Source of the DNA: Membranipora membranacea
Lineage: Eukaryota > Bryozoa > Gymnolaemata > Cheilostomatida > Membraniporidae
Length of the DNA stretch: 64,000 nucleotides
Reading direction: 5' to 3'
NCBI GenBank assembly: GCA_914767715.1
Contig: OU612072.1
Coordinates: 12,710,001-12,774,000 of the forward strand
The number at the start of each line of letters is the position of its first letter. The first letter of the stretch is position 1. The notes beneath the pieces were generated by a model. That model did no database searches. It was not told the origin of the DNA and saw only the letters and a list, made by a program, of their open reading frames with translations. Shown in pieces: positions 48,643 through 62,089 of the stretch. Position numbers and translations under genes: made by a program.

Positions 48643-51150
48643 ACTAAGTCAACAATTACAGATTGAATAAGCAATGTGTCTTTATTTCTTTTTTTTTTAA
48701 GCATGAAAAAGTTGCAATGCTATATTTTTCTCGTTGTTTTGTATAGATGCATATGCATATTTATAAGGCACTGTCCATTTCAAGTCAATTTCCTGTTTTG
48801 TGAAAATTATGAATATGTTTATGCATTCTAAAATATGGCTTGTCCGAGGATAACAAATTGAAGTTGTTGAACTTCCAGATATTTGAGGATATAATTTGGA
48901 TCCAGATTATGATCCAGGCAGGATCTCTTTGTCTTGCAGGCAAACCAGTATACACTTGTCAGCCTTTTAAAATGAATTCAGTTGATATGTAGTGCTGGAA
49001 GTGAATAAATTGAAATAAAATTTCATTTCTTTCTTATTAAAATTCTGCCCATTTTGTTTTATGTTGTAAAACTGTTCAGTTGATATAAGATGGGCATTCA
49101 TGAGGAATATTTTTTAGACCATTCCTGATAAATTGAAGTTGGCGACAACATTAACTGGTGTTTGTTTAAGGGGATAAATGCATGAAAATATTATATCATT
49201 CGCATGAGATAAGGTTGATCCATTCTGAAGACTGCATGATTCCATTTTAACTGTAAGAATGTTTGGCATGCTTTTCATCAATAAATACATATGGTTCACA
49301 AAAGGTTTTTAACAGCAAAGTTAAACAATACTGTTGTTTGGCAGTTGTGCCAGGTGTAAAGAATGGATCAGGGCATGACTGTCTTTGCTTTGTAGATTTT
49401 CTCTCAGATATCAAAGATATTAAAACATTTTTAGTTACTGTTACCATTTTGAAAAACTTTAGTCGGTACTGATCTTCAATGAAAGAAAAAAGGGTGTACT
49501 AAGGATATTTAGCCTCTCTATGGATCAAATGCTTACATACTATTGGACCGTAACTTCAATATCCAAGAATTTGGGAATAAGTCTCAATTCGATTTTGTTT
49601 CAAAATGTAATGCCAGAGGGAAAAAATATCTATTGCAATCGCATTTAATTCACTGTGTAAGTACATAGTAGTAACCGATTCATTTATATGTTTAAAGCAT
49701 TGTCTTACACAACATGTTAGCTAATGGAGAAAGGCCACCCAAAGTAAATAAACTGAAGTCTAGACAAATAGATTGTTTATGACATAATTGAATGGTGTAG
49801 AGTATCAGATTGCAAGAATTGACTTCCACTTAGATCAACCTGATAATATGACATAATTATTACAATTGACTTCAGGTATTCAGATTTGGCAATTGAATGT
49901 AAATCAATCGGAATCTTATGTCAGCCATTGCATATTCCTCCCCTATATCAAGCTTATAACGTTATGAGGAATTCAGGCCAGGATTGGTTGGCTCATAAAG
50001 TAGTAATATGAAAACTTGCAGAAAGGCATGAGTCAGCAAAGGGAATTTGTTCTGTATTCAATTTTTGATCGTGCAATGATATGAAATGGTACATTCCAGA
50101 GAATAGGTTTTGGAAACAGCACTAATTCTACCAGACAAATTTTGATTATACCCAATAGATCAAATATTTGATGCCAAGTTGGATGAGTATGACCAATACA
50201 GTCTTGTTTTATGTATTGTTTCATCTAAAGGGAGGTGTTCGTATGTAAGATATGTGCGATATGTCAACATTTATTTGACATTGAATGATCAGCATTGTTT
50301 TTTTATGCTCTTGCTCCAAGAAGACATTTTCATGTATTCTGTTGCTACGATATGTGTGATATCTGTCATTGTCAATCGATGGATATTGTATGTTTGGGTT
50401 CACTGAACACTGAACAATGTTAGCATATTTGACATCTCAAAATACAATGCATGATGAGCAAAGCAACAAATTTGCCTCTCAGTTAGTGAATGGTGCCTAT
50501 CTTAAGTTTTAATTCAGGAAATTATATCCTTTATACCTATCACAAGATCTATAGTCTCATTCAAAACCCAATAGCATGTCTCCTTAATATATAGATTGTT
50601 GTCAAGCTAAAATTAATCATACATGTTTCCTGTACTTGATTATGAACAGAACAATAACCTATGATTATGTGAAGCAGTCAACAAATTGAGGCATGTGACA
50701 TCTTCTGCTAAATAATTGCAACAATTCAGCTATATAATTAAGTTTATTGGTAATCAAGCATTCAGGTCCTGGTTGGCAAAGTAACAGGATATTTACATAT
50801 ACGATGGACGCATTGAAACTCTGGTTATTTTTACTGTCACTATAAAGCGCACAGATATATGCAAATGTAATTGATCTAAAGTGGATAACCGAAAATTTAT
50901 GCTAACCTGACGTATCGACCTACCACCGTGCACCAATATCTTGATATCAAAATATGAATACGTTACCGAAAGCAATAGTGTACTGACAGTGGTTTTGCAT
51001 AGATGGGCATATGTCAACATTACATAATATAAAATAACGGGCGGATTGATCTGAGATGATTTCATTCTATCAGTTTTCATAGTATGAAACATAGCCTTCG
51101 ATCTGTTTTCTGTCAGTAACTATATATGCAGGTACGTTATAAATTGAATG
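48643..51150. other. No feature seen
   Basis: AT-rich intergenic DNA with chance ORFs only. No splice-supported exon, SINE box or inverted repeat stands out. Confidence 0.4.
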
Positions 51151-51154
51151 CCAT

Positions 51155-51228
51155 ATTGCTTGCAACTCTTCGGGGTTGTACATTTAACAAGATTTGTTAC
51201 ATTGACAACCCCTAAGTGTTGCAAGTAT
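51155..51228. repeat. Short inverted repeat
   Basis: TTGCTTGCAACTCTTCGGGG pairs with CCCCTAAGTGTTGCAAGTA across a 25-bp loop, giving a stem of about 22 bp. It may be a minimal MITE. Confidence 0.6.
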
Positions 51229-52514
51229 TACGGCAGTTAATGTGTACCTCAACAAAGTTTCATTGTGTTTTTGAGCTACAACCGCAATAGCATTTTAACT
51301 GACTTGGCAACCAATAAGAGAGTTATGTGAGTGCTATTTCACATTCTCTTAATTTGAAAGGAGTGTTGATAAGCTGAATCTTAGATCTTAATAAATATCC
51401 AGTCTTCACAACTGTTGCAAGGCTCGATGAGGAGGTTGATAACATTTCCTCTGAACTATGTATTCAAATGGTTTATGACATGAAACACAAATACTACAAA
51501 TACTTGCTTGATCTTTTGATTTTAAACCGAAAAGAGGAAATTAAAATTTGTTGTTGTTGCACTTCAAACCTCTATCTTTATATGCTGCAGCAAATTAAAT
51601 ATTATCTTGTGGCGTTTTATTAGACATTTTCATTGACAGCAATAACAAAGCAACTTCAATCAATAACCTGGATTTATAAATGAGCTCCTAGAATGAACTT
51701 CAGTGATGATAGTCTGGTTCTTCCCACCACGGTTCTTGTCATTAGTGAGTTTTTAGTTGGGTAGTCATCAATAGTATAGATCATCACTATTCATTGACAA
51801 AGTAAACATTCAAACTGTAAAGAAAACAAAACTTAAAACAAGATTGGCTACAAACAAAACTCAGAATGGTTGCTCATTGCTCAAAATATTTCTTTGAATC
51901 AGACCACAATCAGTGAAGTGATTCGGAAGCTCTTTGAGCACACATTCAGATAGATTAGCTTCACTATTCCATAATTTATCCCTGAGCCCCTTTTTCAAAT
52001 TATTCTACGGTTTTGATACTGAAAAGAAGGTTTAAATAAAAATATATAGGTATGTATATATGAATTGCTCGATTTTAATAAGTATTTCACGATGCAATGT
52101 ATTCATTTCGGGCTGAATTGATGGGAACTTTTGCTGAATATCAACAAGGTAGGGATAGGAAAAGTATGAAGGGGGGGGGGTATGTCTGCAACAGCAATAT
52201 GTTCAGTGAAAAGCTGAGGCGTGTTGATTATGGGTGATTATTAATAGACACTGCCTCTTCATATCGTTGTTATATTGGGACCATATCACAGGTCTTCTTC
52301 AAAAACTGAGTCTTTGGCAAAGTTGGACTGCCCCCCTTGAGTTTTTGTTCAAACAATAAAACAACCAAAAAAGGAGGCAGTCAAGCCTTGCTAAATACCC
52401 AGGTCTTGGGGTAGACATACAATAGAGATACAATAAAAGACCCCACCGAAAAGATGCAAAGCTGCTCGGCTCTGGTGGTCAGATAATAGGTTGTTTTATT
52501 GGTCAGAGTGACGC

Positions 52515-52575
52515 TAGATCATGTTTGATCCATTTGCCTGTATTCGGAGTTGTTCTCCCACAACTGGAGATTGTT
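52515..52575. repeat. Dispersed foldback repeat, fragment
   Basis: It contains TTTGATCCATTTGCCTG and ATTCGGAGTTG, matching the left half of the copy at 19545-19682. Confidence 0.5.
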
Positions 52576-53584
52576 TAATGTCATAGATTTCACTACTGAA
52601 TTCATTTCCAGCTACTAAAGATTGTTTGCTTGCTATAGAAAATTATGTGATAAATTTCAATCTTACGAAATGAGGATGAGAGGACATAACTCTAAGTATT
52701 GAATAGCAGTCAAGTTTATTAGCTCCCAATTCTTTATGTGGAGATGGTGAGATGGTGTAAGTGGTTAATTATCTTGTTTATCACCGCCAGGCAGGCCAGG
52801 ATCAGCTCCTGCCCCAGCTCTCTCAGATGTATATACCTCCAATATGATGCATAGCAATAATAACTCTCTAAATAAGGTGTTTTTTTTCCCGGAAGCAACA
52901 CCGAGCTGGACACCGGCTTTCAGAAACTTTACCTTTCTTTATCAAGTGGAGAAATCTAGTGAATCAGTTTGATGCATAGGCCTACACCGCACTGGTTTGA
53001 GTTCTTGGGAAAAAGTTTAATGCCCAATATTATCCAAGCTTTGCTCCCAGATTTTCTGAGCTATGAATTGCATGAATTCTGATCGCAAAGACACAATCAA
53101 TGCATATAAAGAGTCAGAAGGCTTCAGGTTTCTGGAGGTGTATTGAAGTCCTGCAACAACACAACACTATCAAGATTGTCTAGAAATTGAATTAAAATTC
53201 TGCACTGATTTGAGGTATTCAGTCCAACTAACTGAGATGTAACATCAAAAATTAATTTGCATGCATGTAGTCTTGAAACATGGGTCTCACATAGAGTTAT
53301 GCATCACAGTTAGATTATGCAAGTGTCCAAAATGGGATTATAATTGCAAGGACCTGCAAAGTCAACAAACCATTTTCAAATACATGTATGGACAGGTAAT
53401 ATTAATTGCAGAAATAAGCGCATGACTAAAATTCATAGCTTAAGATAATTGAGCAAATTATGAACAGGATAAAAAAGGAATGTGGAATGGTGCAGGACAT
53501 GTGTTATAAATTGAATACAAGGATTGACAGAATCAGATACTATCATGGTCCACATATATCCTACACCTTATGAATTTATGTAAT

Positions 53585-54682
53585 CATAAATATAATATAT
53601 GGATAATAATATTCAGATGGCAGGACGCTGTCAACAGATTGGACATCTTAAATATGGATGGCTATCAGTGCGATCAGCACTTACAGGCCTATTGACAAAC
53701 ACACAGATATCACAACCGACTACCAACTACCGATTGTCAACTGTGCCTCGACAGAGCTGTTGTCTTGAATGTGTTGGCTTGCTACACAACCACATCACCA
53801 GACTCTGGCTTCCAACAGTACGCTAAAAGTACATCCGCTGCCAAATCAATTCAAGCGCTACAAAACAATCGACTGCCAAACAATAAATATTGGGGCAAAA
53901 AATAAACCAGCTTAATGTAGACAATGGTCTATGTCCATCCAACCTTCCCCTCAGACGGCCAACATTGAACAGCGACTGACCGGCTGGAACTTCTGGCCCA
54001 ACCAACACAAAATCCTCACCGGTGTTTGCCTCACCTTTCGTTTTGTCCCAGCGTTCATTTCAAGGACCCAGGACCAGCACCAAGGACAAGTAATATTAAA
54101 TGCCAAATAACAAAAGACTACCCTTTGGCAGTTTAAAAAAATCAATCCTTTGCCCACACGGTGAAAATTATGATATTATTTTTTATTTTATTTTCAATAA
54201 AGCTGCTAAAGTAGTAATGCCAACATTCATGATTGTTCACAGTTAATTGATGATAATAGTTTGTAATAGTTATGGTTAGCTGATGGCATTGTGGTTGGAT
54301 ATCCCTGAAGTCTTTTTAACTTACCTTCATTCAATAATTTTCAGTGGTGCCTAATACATGTACCTTTACAAGCTAGGTGCAGACAATTATTCACACAGTT
54401 TTCAAAGGTACCAGACAATCTTTTGATTTTCATCCCCTCCATGACTTTCAGGTCTAAAGTGATCAGTTCTGGCCCCAGATAAGAGAGCAAACAGCAATAC
54501 CGTATTTTGAGCTAACTGTAGCTACTCTAAAGAGAAATAAAGAGCAGGTGACGTTCGCCATCCATTCAAAAACTACCCATGATGTGCAGTTCAATCTAAT
54601 TTTGCTTATAAATGCATATCTTCTTTTCAGAAGGATTCTTGATTTGATTAACCGCTAACCACTCAAGAAATTTTACATATCT
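53585..54682. repeat. Left copy of an ~8.4 kb-spaced direct duplication
   Basis: This segment aligns in the same orientation with 62090-63990. Shared landmarks are TATCACAACC, TCCAACAG, CAGCGACTGA, ATCAATCC with a preceding short A run, ACAAGCTAGGTGCA, and GATAAGAGAGCAAAC. The right copy has about 570 bp extra at roughly 62920-63500. Divergence looks substantial. The ORFs here show no family motif. Confidence 0.75.
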
Positions 54683-57600
54683 ATGGCAGCTTTCCTATTC
54701 CAGGAGAGATGAATTTTAATTTGAATAATTAACGCTCTAGCATTCCTAGCATGTAAGCATAGCAATATATTGCCACCGTAATGGTCTTCTTTATATGGTG
54801 AATCGTTGTTAGATGGGACAGGGTTATTGAAGACAATTTCCATCGACAATTTTACACAGAGAAAAATAATGGGGGTGGAAAACAACTTAATTGTCGGTGA
54901 ACTCAGAGCAGTGCAAACTTCAGTTGATATAAGCGCATATTTTGCTCACAATTGTGTTACAATAAGAGTAAAGTCATCGCTGTGTAGGAAAAGAGTGAAA
55001 ATTGCTTACTTGCTGGAACAGCGTAAAATCAGAGTAACCTAAATGACATAGAGCAGTCATATAAACATTTTATTGATTGAGTAGTTGATCATCAACCTAG
55101 CTAGCGCATTGAACATGTGAAACAAATGATAATGTAAATGATGGTGTTTGACTGCTTTTAACCATGTGATATACTGTGTTTTGCTAAAAATGGGCCACAC
55201 CAGTAAACTATTGCCTGATTTAAGTAATGTGTTGCACTCATGATATTGTGAAAGTAACTTCAAAATTTCATTGATTGCATAACCTGGCCTTTATTTTGCT
55301 AGTCACCTGTAGTACCACTGATTTTAAGTTCTAGTCACTGTCATTGGTAAAGTACCAAGGAGTAAGTCTTGAGTGTACCCAAGGTAATCCGCACCAATTA
55401 TGATCTAGTTGACATGAGATTTCGGTAAACAAAAGCCTATGTGTTAAGTGAACCAAAATTAATTATAAACACTCTTAATCCTATAATTATCATACTTTTG
55501 AACAAATTTTAAGTGAGTAGGAATTGTTTCCCTTGTTAAGAAACCAGCTTTGATTATATAATATTTCAAATAGAAATGATTGTCTTACAAGAACAAAAAA
55601 TATATAGACTAACCTGCCAGTTAGCATACTCAAAGGCAGTGGTATATTCGTCAGATTTAACTCAATAAAATTTGTAAAGTAACCAGTTGGACACAATTTG
55701 AAAATAATTCTTGATGAAGCTGGAACATAGAATGTTTACTACAGGAATTCATAACACATAGCCATACACTAGGAGGCCAGCCAGTTAGCTTATGTGCTTA
55801 TGAACATCCCCGCAGCAAGATGGCCAGCTAAAAGTGCAATATGCAGTAGTATTTGTCTCCTACCGTGATGTTAGTTGTTAATTTCTTGGTTTTGAAACCT
55901 ACCTGATGGTCATACAGTTGCATTCATCCTTTAAAAACACTATCGACAGATTACTCTGGATTGAACCATTTAATGGGTGGATCATGCTCCTACTTAAACA
56001 GAACAATGGGTACTTCTTTAGCTTCAGTGCCAGCGCATAATTAACTCTGAAATCAACCATGTTTAACCCTTAAAGTGACAGCCACTAACGCTCCCAAAAT
56101 AACTCTTAAAAAAGGTCAAATATTGTTGCGATTTACTCCCTTATTTTTCTCTGTGTAGGGTATTCAGATCCCATCGTTTGAGCCAGTGTTTCTCTTTTAG
56201 ATTAATTCTGGCACTTCTGACTTGTGGTTGAGCACGACTCCCAAAATATGAAAATCAAAACAGCAATACATGCAACCTAGTTTTCGATGTGCATGTCAAA
56301 TGTATATCCTGAACGTCATATAGTTTTTGCTACATTTCTACCAACTTGTATGACAAACAACATATATAATTGCTTATGATACAGTGTAACTAGACATGAC
56401 GTTGTTATTTGCTATACAGAACCCACTATAATCATTGCTAAGTATCACAGTGGTATGATCAAAAAGCACTAAGAATAATCAAAATTCACTGTTGTTATAT
56501 GCTGCGGACTCAAAAATATTTTCAATTTATTTGGATACACTCAAAGGATCTGGCTTTCTTTGATTAGATGATATCTAGAAACTCAATAGGGCATGATATT
56601 CTCATTTGAAGCTTCTAACAGATGCAACCGTTAGATCTCCAATTTGTGAAAGGCTCTTGAAGTTTTGATCACTATCAGCTCCCGTGATAAAGCAAATAAT
56701 TTGTAATTCTAATCTCATGGACAGATCAATGATCTGAAGACTATCATGCCGCCTATTTATATTTGGCAGATTCATTACACCGATATAATGATTCAGCAGA
56801 TGAATTAAAAATTCAGAGATTCAAGATTCAATATAAAATAAACTCAAGATATTTTACATATCTATGGCAGCTTTCCTATTCCAGGAGAGATGAATTTTAA
56901 TTTGAATAATAAACGCTCTAGCATTCCCTAGCATATAAGCATCGCAATATTTTGCCACCGTAATGGTCTTCTTTATATGCTGAATCGTTGTTATATGGGA
57001 CAGGGTTATTGAAGACAATTTCCATCGACAATTTTAGGGTATTCAGATCCCATCGTTTGAGCCAGTGTTCCTCTTTTAGATTAATTCTGGCACTTCTGAC
57101 TTGTGGTTGAGCACGACTCCCAAAATATGAAAATCAAAACAACAATACATGCAACCTAGTTTTCGATGTGCATGTCAAATGTATGTCCTGAACGTCATAT
57201 AGTTTTTGCTACGTTTCTACCAACTTGTATGACAAACAACAGATATCATTGCTTATGATACAGTGTAGCTAGACATGACGTCGTTATTTGCTATACAGAA
57301 CCCACTATAATCATTACTAAGTATTACAGTGGCATGATCAAAAAGCACTAAGAATAATCAAAATTCACTGTTGTTATATGCTGCGGACTCAAAAATGTTT
57401 TCAATTTATTTGGATAAACTCAAAGGATCTGGCTTTCTTTGATGAGATGATAGCTAGAAACTCAATAGGGCATGATATTCTCATTTGAAGCTTCTAACAG
57501 ATGCAACCGTTAGATATCCAATTTATGAAAGGCTCTTGAAGTTTTGATCACTATCAGCTTCTGTGATAAAGCAAATAATTTGTAATTCTAATCTCATGGA

Positions 57601-57725
57601 CAGATCAATGATCTGAAAACTATCATGCCGCCTATTTATATTCGGCAGATTCATTACACCGATATAATTATTCAGCAGATGAATTAAAAATTCAGAGATT
57701 CAAGATTCAATATAAAATAAACTCA
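54661..57725. repeat. Tandem direct duplication, unit 1 interrupted by a transposon
   Basis: Unit 1 is 54661-54854 plus 56156-56840; unit 2 is 56841-57725. Both begin ACTCAAGA(A/T)ATTTTACAT and run through TATGGCAGCTTTCCTATTCC, GGGTATTCAGATCCCATCG and CGATATAAT(G/T)ATTCAGCAG. Identity looks well above 90 percent. A third copy of the start of the unit appears at 63974-64000, at the window edge. Confidence 0.9.
54855..56155. mobile_element. 1301-bp TA-flanked DNA transposon with its empty site nearby
   Basis: The ends are CACAGAGAAAAATAA and its inverse TTATTTTTCTCTGTG, with TA on each side (54853-54854 and 56156-56157). The matching empty site is at 57035-57036 in the second tandem unit, where ATTTTA joins GGGTATTC directly. 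The TA duplication and 1.3 kb length fit a Tc1/mariner-type element, but no transposase is readable inside, so it is non-autonomous or decayed. Confidence 0.88.
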
Positions 57726-57923
57726 AATAGATTTATTCTTGCTCTTACTAAAACGAATTGCTGAGATCGATTTTCATCAGTATCACTCTCTTTGAAACTA
57801 TCAATCAATCTAAAAATCTTGTGCGAATTGTGCCTGTTATTCCTTACTCTCATGACAAATACATCACAGCAAGTCAAAGAGTACGATTGGTTTCTCAGAT
57901 ACAAAATATAAAGAAGAGATAAA

Positions 57924-58330
57924 ATGGCAGCAGTAAAACTTCTCTTCTGCGTTATGTTGGTTTTCAGCAGAGTTATTACTACAGAGGTAGGTGATTTCAT
58001 TTTAATAACAAATGCAGGAGCTTTTGGTGCCTCCCACTGCTATCAGGCAAAATCCTTTCATTTACATGTGAACTCAATACCATGTTTTCATTTTAGGCTC
58101 TATTGAACGGAACTTTTACTGAATATCTAGGTGGCTGTTATTCCTGCTCAGGGAGCGCCAACACAAGTTCAGAAATTGCCTGTATGGTTTCTTGCCTGTT
58201 TGATACTATAGGCAGATGTTGGGCTTCCACTTTCTATCCAAGTGGCATTTGTTGCCTTGCGCTGTATGGTGAACAACCGACAACTGAGCAATGTCCACCA
58301 TCCGTAGTTTCTTATGATCTTCGAAGATAA
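57924..58330 (+). CDS. Secreted cysteine-rich PAN/Apple-like peptide, family A copy 3
   Basis: Exon 1 is 57924-57986 (21 codons), a signal peptide MAAVKLLFCVMLVFSRVITT with donor GAG|GTAGGT. A 110-bp intron ends CATTTTAG. Exon 2 is 58097-58330, ending TAA. The product has 98 residues. It keeps IACMVSCL, CPPSVVSYDL and FYPSGICCLAL, and it has eight mature cysteines instead of six: an extra one three residues after the first (CYSC) and one in GICCL. The loop between CxxxC and the next cysteine is shorter, 6 residues instead of 11. An AATAAA lies at 58831, about 500 bp downstream. It lies 200 bp right of the tandem duplication, inside the larger direct duplication. Confidence 0.87.
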
Positions 58331-58339
58331 TTTTTGAAG

Positions 58340-60760
58340 AGCAGAAGTCTTGTGTTGCTATTTTGATTCATATTGTTTTGTTTAATCGATGAAAAGGGAC
58401 AGTATCAACCTTGCAAATTTTACACTGTTAGTATCCATGATGAGGCAATGTATCTGATGGTATGATATCTCCATTCATATAAAATGTGACTTCATTGAAA
58501 TATTTGGGCACTGTTACATGCTCTTCATTGTCTGTAGTTGTTTTAACACAGCTTCCCGCCGTATTATTTCGATTCGCTAAAAAACTACTTGCTATCATTC
58601 CCATTGAAGGCCCCTATACTATTTGCTCTCTTGATCTTGTCAGCTTTCTTTGCCTACAGATGTATTGTGTAATTTTTTCATTAAGTTTTATCCTTCTGGT
58701 TAATGAGGTGACACACATTTATAACAACTTTATCAAGATTTTGGAAACTTATGGTAATTGAAATTTGAGTCATGCATTGTACAATCATATGGGTCATTTT
58801 ATGTGTTTTTTTGTAACCTTTTAAGACTGAAATAAAACTCATTATCATTAACCAACAAATTCTGAATGACCCTTTTTGCCTCTGACTTCTCTCTTATTGT
58901 CAAGAGAGCTGCCACATCAAGGTCCTTTGTTAGTTGCAAAACAAATATATACATGTGTTGCCTAAGCATCTAGCTTTAGCCACTAGTTATTCATTTCGTA
59001 ATAAGAAGAAAACAATTTCAAGCATAAATACCCGCTGAGACAAAAACTTTAATATTCATTGTCATAACTAAGTCGCAATATACTGAAATAAATGAAATGT
59101 CTTTTACAACAGGCACTGACAATAATTTAAACATATGAGTTAATAAGATGGCACGGAGGAAAATTTTTTCCATTATATAAATTGCACTATGATGGGTTTT
59201 ATCAATGCCTAGTTTGCATCAGCTAAGTGATAATGTATCTTTAACTTCCTCTTCATTGATTTTTGAAATTTGAATGGCCCTATCTAGTTTAGCATGCCTT
59301 CAGCATATTCTTACATAAAAGAGGAAATTAATATAAAACAAGGTACAATGGGCAACAGATTTTTCTGTCTATCCATAAGTTTCAGTAGCTGATGGAGTTG
59401 AAAACCATCCAATAGAGAGGATTTCTTCATAAAAACTGCAAACATTGCATGAATATTAAGTACCCAGAGAACAACAGAATGGAAGGAACCAGTTTGCAGC
59501 AAAGATATCAGTTAATACAATTTCCATTTGACGTCTTGTTGTAAAATACTTATTCCCGCTGTAGACAAACTTGAAATACAATTTTCTGGCTATAAAAATA
59601 TCCATGGGGCTACAGGCTTAATATCTTCCCACTGCAAAAGCATATTGAGTCTGCATTGACTTTTTCCAATCAAAAGTTCTATTTTAGTGAACAACTGATG
59701 ATTTCACTTGGTTAAATGTAACAAGGAATCACTATAAAAAAATTCTCCACACTCTTTCAGTATTTTTTAACATTGTTATGCCTAATTTACGGGTGAAACA
59801 TAAAGTCTACTAATCTTAGCTTTCTCTATTATTCACATGACTACTCTCAATATCAGAGATGTTGAAGGAATAGGATATGAACAAAGCGCCCAAATAAAAC
59901 CTGGCATGTATAGATGGGTAAAATTTGATTTGGTGGATGAGATGTTCTTAGAACATCATAAAGTCAACAGCCTGAAGGATGAATATCGGTCCAGATGTCA
60001 TGTCATATCAGGAATTTTGGGCCATATATCTGATTGCCTTGGCAAGAGGACTCATTAAACTGCAGTTTTTTTATTTTTGTGTTCGTTGTATTCCGCCTCG
60101 CAATTGCTAATGATTACAAGCTGTAACTGCTTGATAGTTTGTTTTTGCAGAGCAGAAGTTTTAATTGAGCCAAAAAGTTCGGCCGCCCCAAGTAAATTCT
60201 GGTAAATGATTCGTATTGGAAAGAAAGAAAGCAAAATTAATTTTCCTTGTTTGCTTGTTTCAGATACAAGGCAATTAAAATCACCTTTTTTCTGCATTGT
60301 ATCATTCAACTAATTGCTAATTTGAATTTAGGAATTGGTCAATAGTTGATATTTGACCTAACATCCGCCATCCTTTGAACTAGATTCACTTCTATTACAT
60401 CCACTGTTGAGTAGTGAGTTGATTGTTTCATTAAAAACACTTTGAATACACAAACTAGGTCCCGAAGCATTGGTATTTATCTTAGTAAATTTGGCAGGAT
60501 TGTACAAGTATGAAATAATTGAAAATGACCGCCTGTTTTGATATAAATTTGACAGGGAGCAGCGAAAACATGAATTGATACCATTTCAACACGCAAAATA
60601 ATTATTGTAAACATTCCACCCTATCAGAGACACAATATAGTACACAGATGCAGACAGTGTGAACATTCTGGAAATTCTTATTCGACAATCCATCACAAAA
60701 ATTTGTTGGCACAACAAAAATCGAGGAATTAGCAAGGAAAACGCTACTGTTAACCATTCG
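58340..60760. other. No supported gene
   Basis: Intergenic. The 73-codon frame at 59837-60058 begins with ATG and has reasonable composition, but no signal peptide, splice partner or paralog. The hydrophobic frame at 58486-58761 starts at a non-ATG codon and lies in AT-rich DNA. Confidence 0.4.
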
Positions 60761-60764
60761 CAAT

Positions 60765-60977
60765 TTATACATTAGAGTAGGAAATTGTTGCCTGTGGACA
60801 TGTCGCAACGTTCACTTGGTCATCAAAATGCAAGAGGAAGCAGAGGCCACTGCTTTCAAAGGTGATTGCATAACACCAGCTTCCCAGGTCCTCATGCTCA
60901 GTTTGTAGACAGGAAACCATACATTCAATAGCTGAGCTCACTTCAATGGGATCAGCTGTGTGCTCATGCAGGTCGCC
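60765..60977 (-). CDS. Family A copy 4, second exon only
   Basis: After a TTTCCTTTTAG acceptor, the minus strand is open for 70 codons to a TAA at 60767-60765. It carries IECMVSCLQTE, WCYAITF, SGLCFLL and CPQATISYS, so it clearly belongs to family A. The first mature cysteine is absent, because the GVYTL...C segment is shortened to about ten residues. Five cysteines remain, an odd number for a secreted disulfide peptide. I could not find a signal-peptide exon on the minus strand up to the window edge. The gene may be a fragment, or exon 1 may have diverged. Confidence 0.7.
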   Translation of the reverse strand, partial: GDLHEHTADPIEVSSAIECMVSCLQTEHEDLGSWCYAITFESSGLCFLLHFDDQVNVATCPQATISYSNV

Positions 60978-62089
60978 CTAAAAGGAAATTAATGATGTCA
61001 AACTTATTTCTAAAAAAACACACAATGAATGACATGGACAAAACCCATGATTATATTGCGGGCTTTGGACAGAAATCCAACAGAAGAAAATGAACGCAAA
61101 ACAAATTGAATGCATCTAATCACTTAGATGTTCTATCATGGTTGATAGGATATTGATAATGTCTGTTTGTTTGGTGTGCGATTTAGGATACAAATAACTG
61201 ACCTTAGCAAGTTTGCGGTAATCTTATCTCGGGACTTCTCAATGTTTTTTAAACCAAGAAAGTAAGTTGAATGGTGTGAATACCTTCCAATACAGTATTC
61301 TAGGAATTGTTTTGCAACCTGTATCTGGTGTAGGTGATGTGAAAATAAAGCACAAAGACAGCACCACAGTAGAAATTACTGTTTAAAATCTCAATTACAT
61401 CTGGTTTGAACGGAAAATGGATTTAGATCTGATTAAATAGAGGTGAACACCCTAAAATTTGATGAAAAACATTGATTAGGGCTGGTTTCCATATTAATTT
61501 ATTAATTAATTATTGTTGGCGACAATATAATTGAAAAGATGTAAGCACATGACATTTTGTAATTGAAGTACAACTTTCATTAGTGTTGGTTCTGTATACT
61601 CATTTTTCACTCACAACTGAGTAGTAGAATAGTAGTCAGTGTACCAAATAAATACTAAATAACATTTATTTACCTGAGAGCTACAACAAATTGATTCAAT
61701 CAAGTCCATTCACAGCTGTTCTAATTTCATTCTTCTTCTTCTTGTGAAGCTGAGTTGGCTCATCATCTCTTCATCGTGGTCTTATGTGTCTGTGAAGTAA
61801 CTGATTGGTGCCACTGAGTCTGACAGCTGTTCAGAAAGTTGACTACTAGCAATATTGATAACTAACTCAGTGTTCCCCAACACAGATATTGTAATCAGTA
61901 TGAAGTTATTGAACAGGCCAATAAGAAAAAAGTAAGATGTAATGGGCCAATCATATCAAAGCCTGTGAAAATTCGAAGAGAGAGGGCAACTCTTCATTTT
62001 TGAAGGTTTTAACGTGAGAGGGCAATTCCGAACCAGTTACCTTATTACCCTGGAGTGATAATCACTATTGGATTTTGACATCAGCAGCT

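Noticed and set aside
58486-58761. 91-codon hydrophobic frame
   Set aside because: It begins at a non-ATG codon in AT-rich DNA downstream of family A copy 3, with no motif.
59837-60058. 73-codon ATG frame
   Set aside because: Composition is plausible but there is no signal peptide, paralog or splice evidence.
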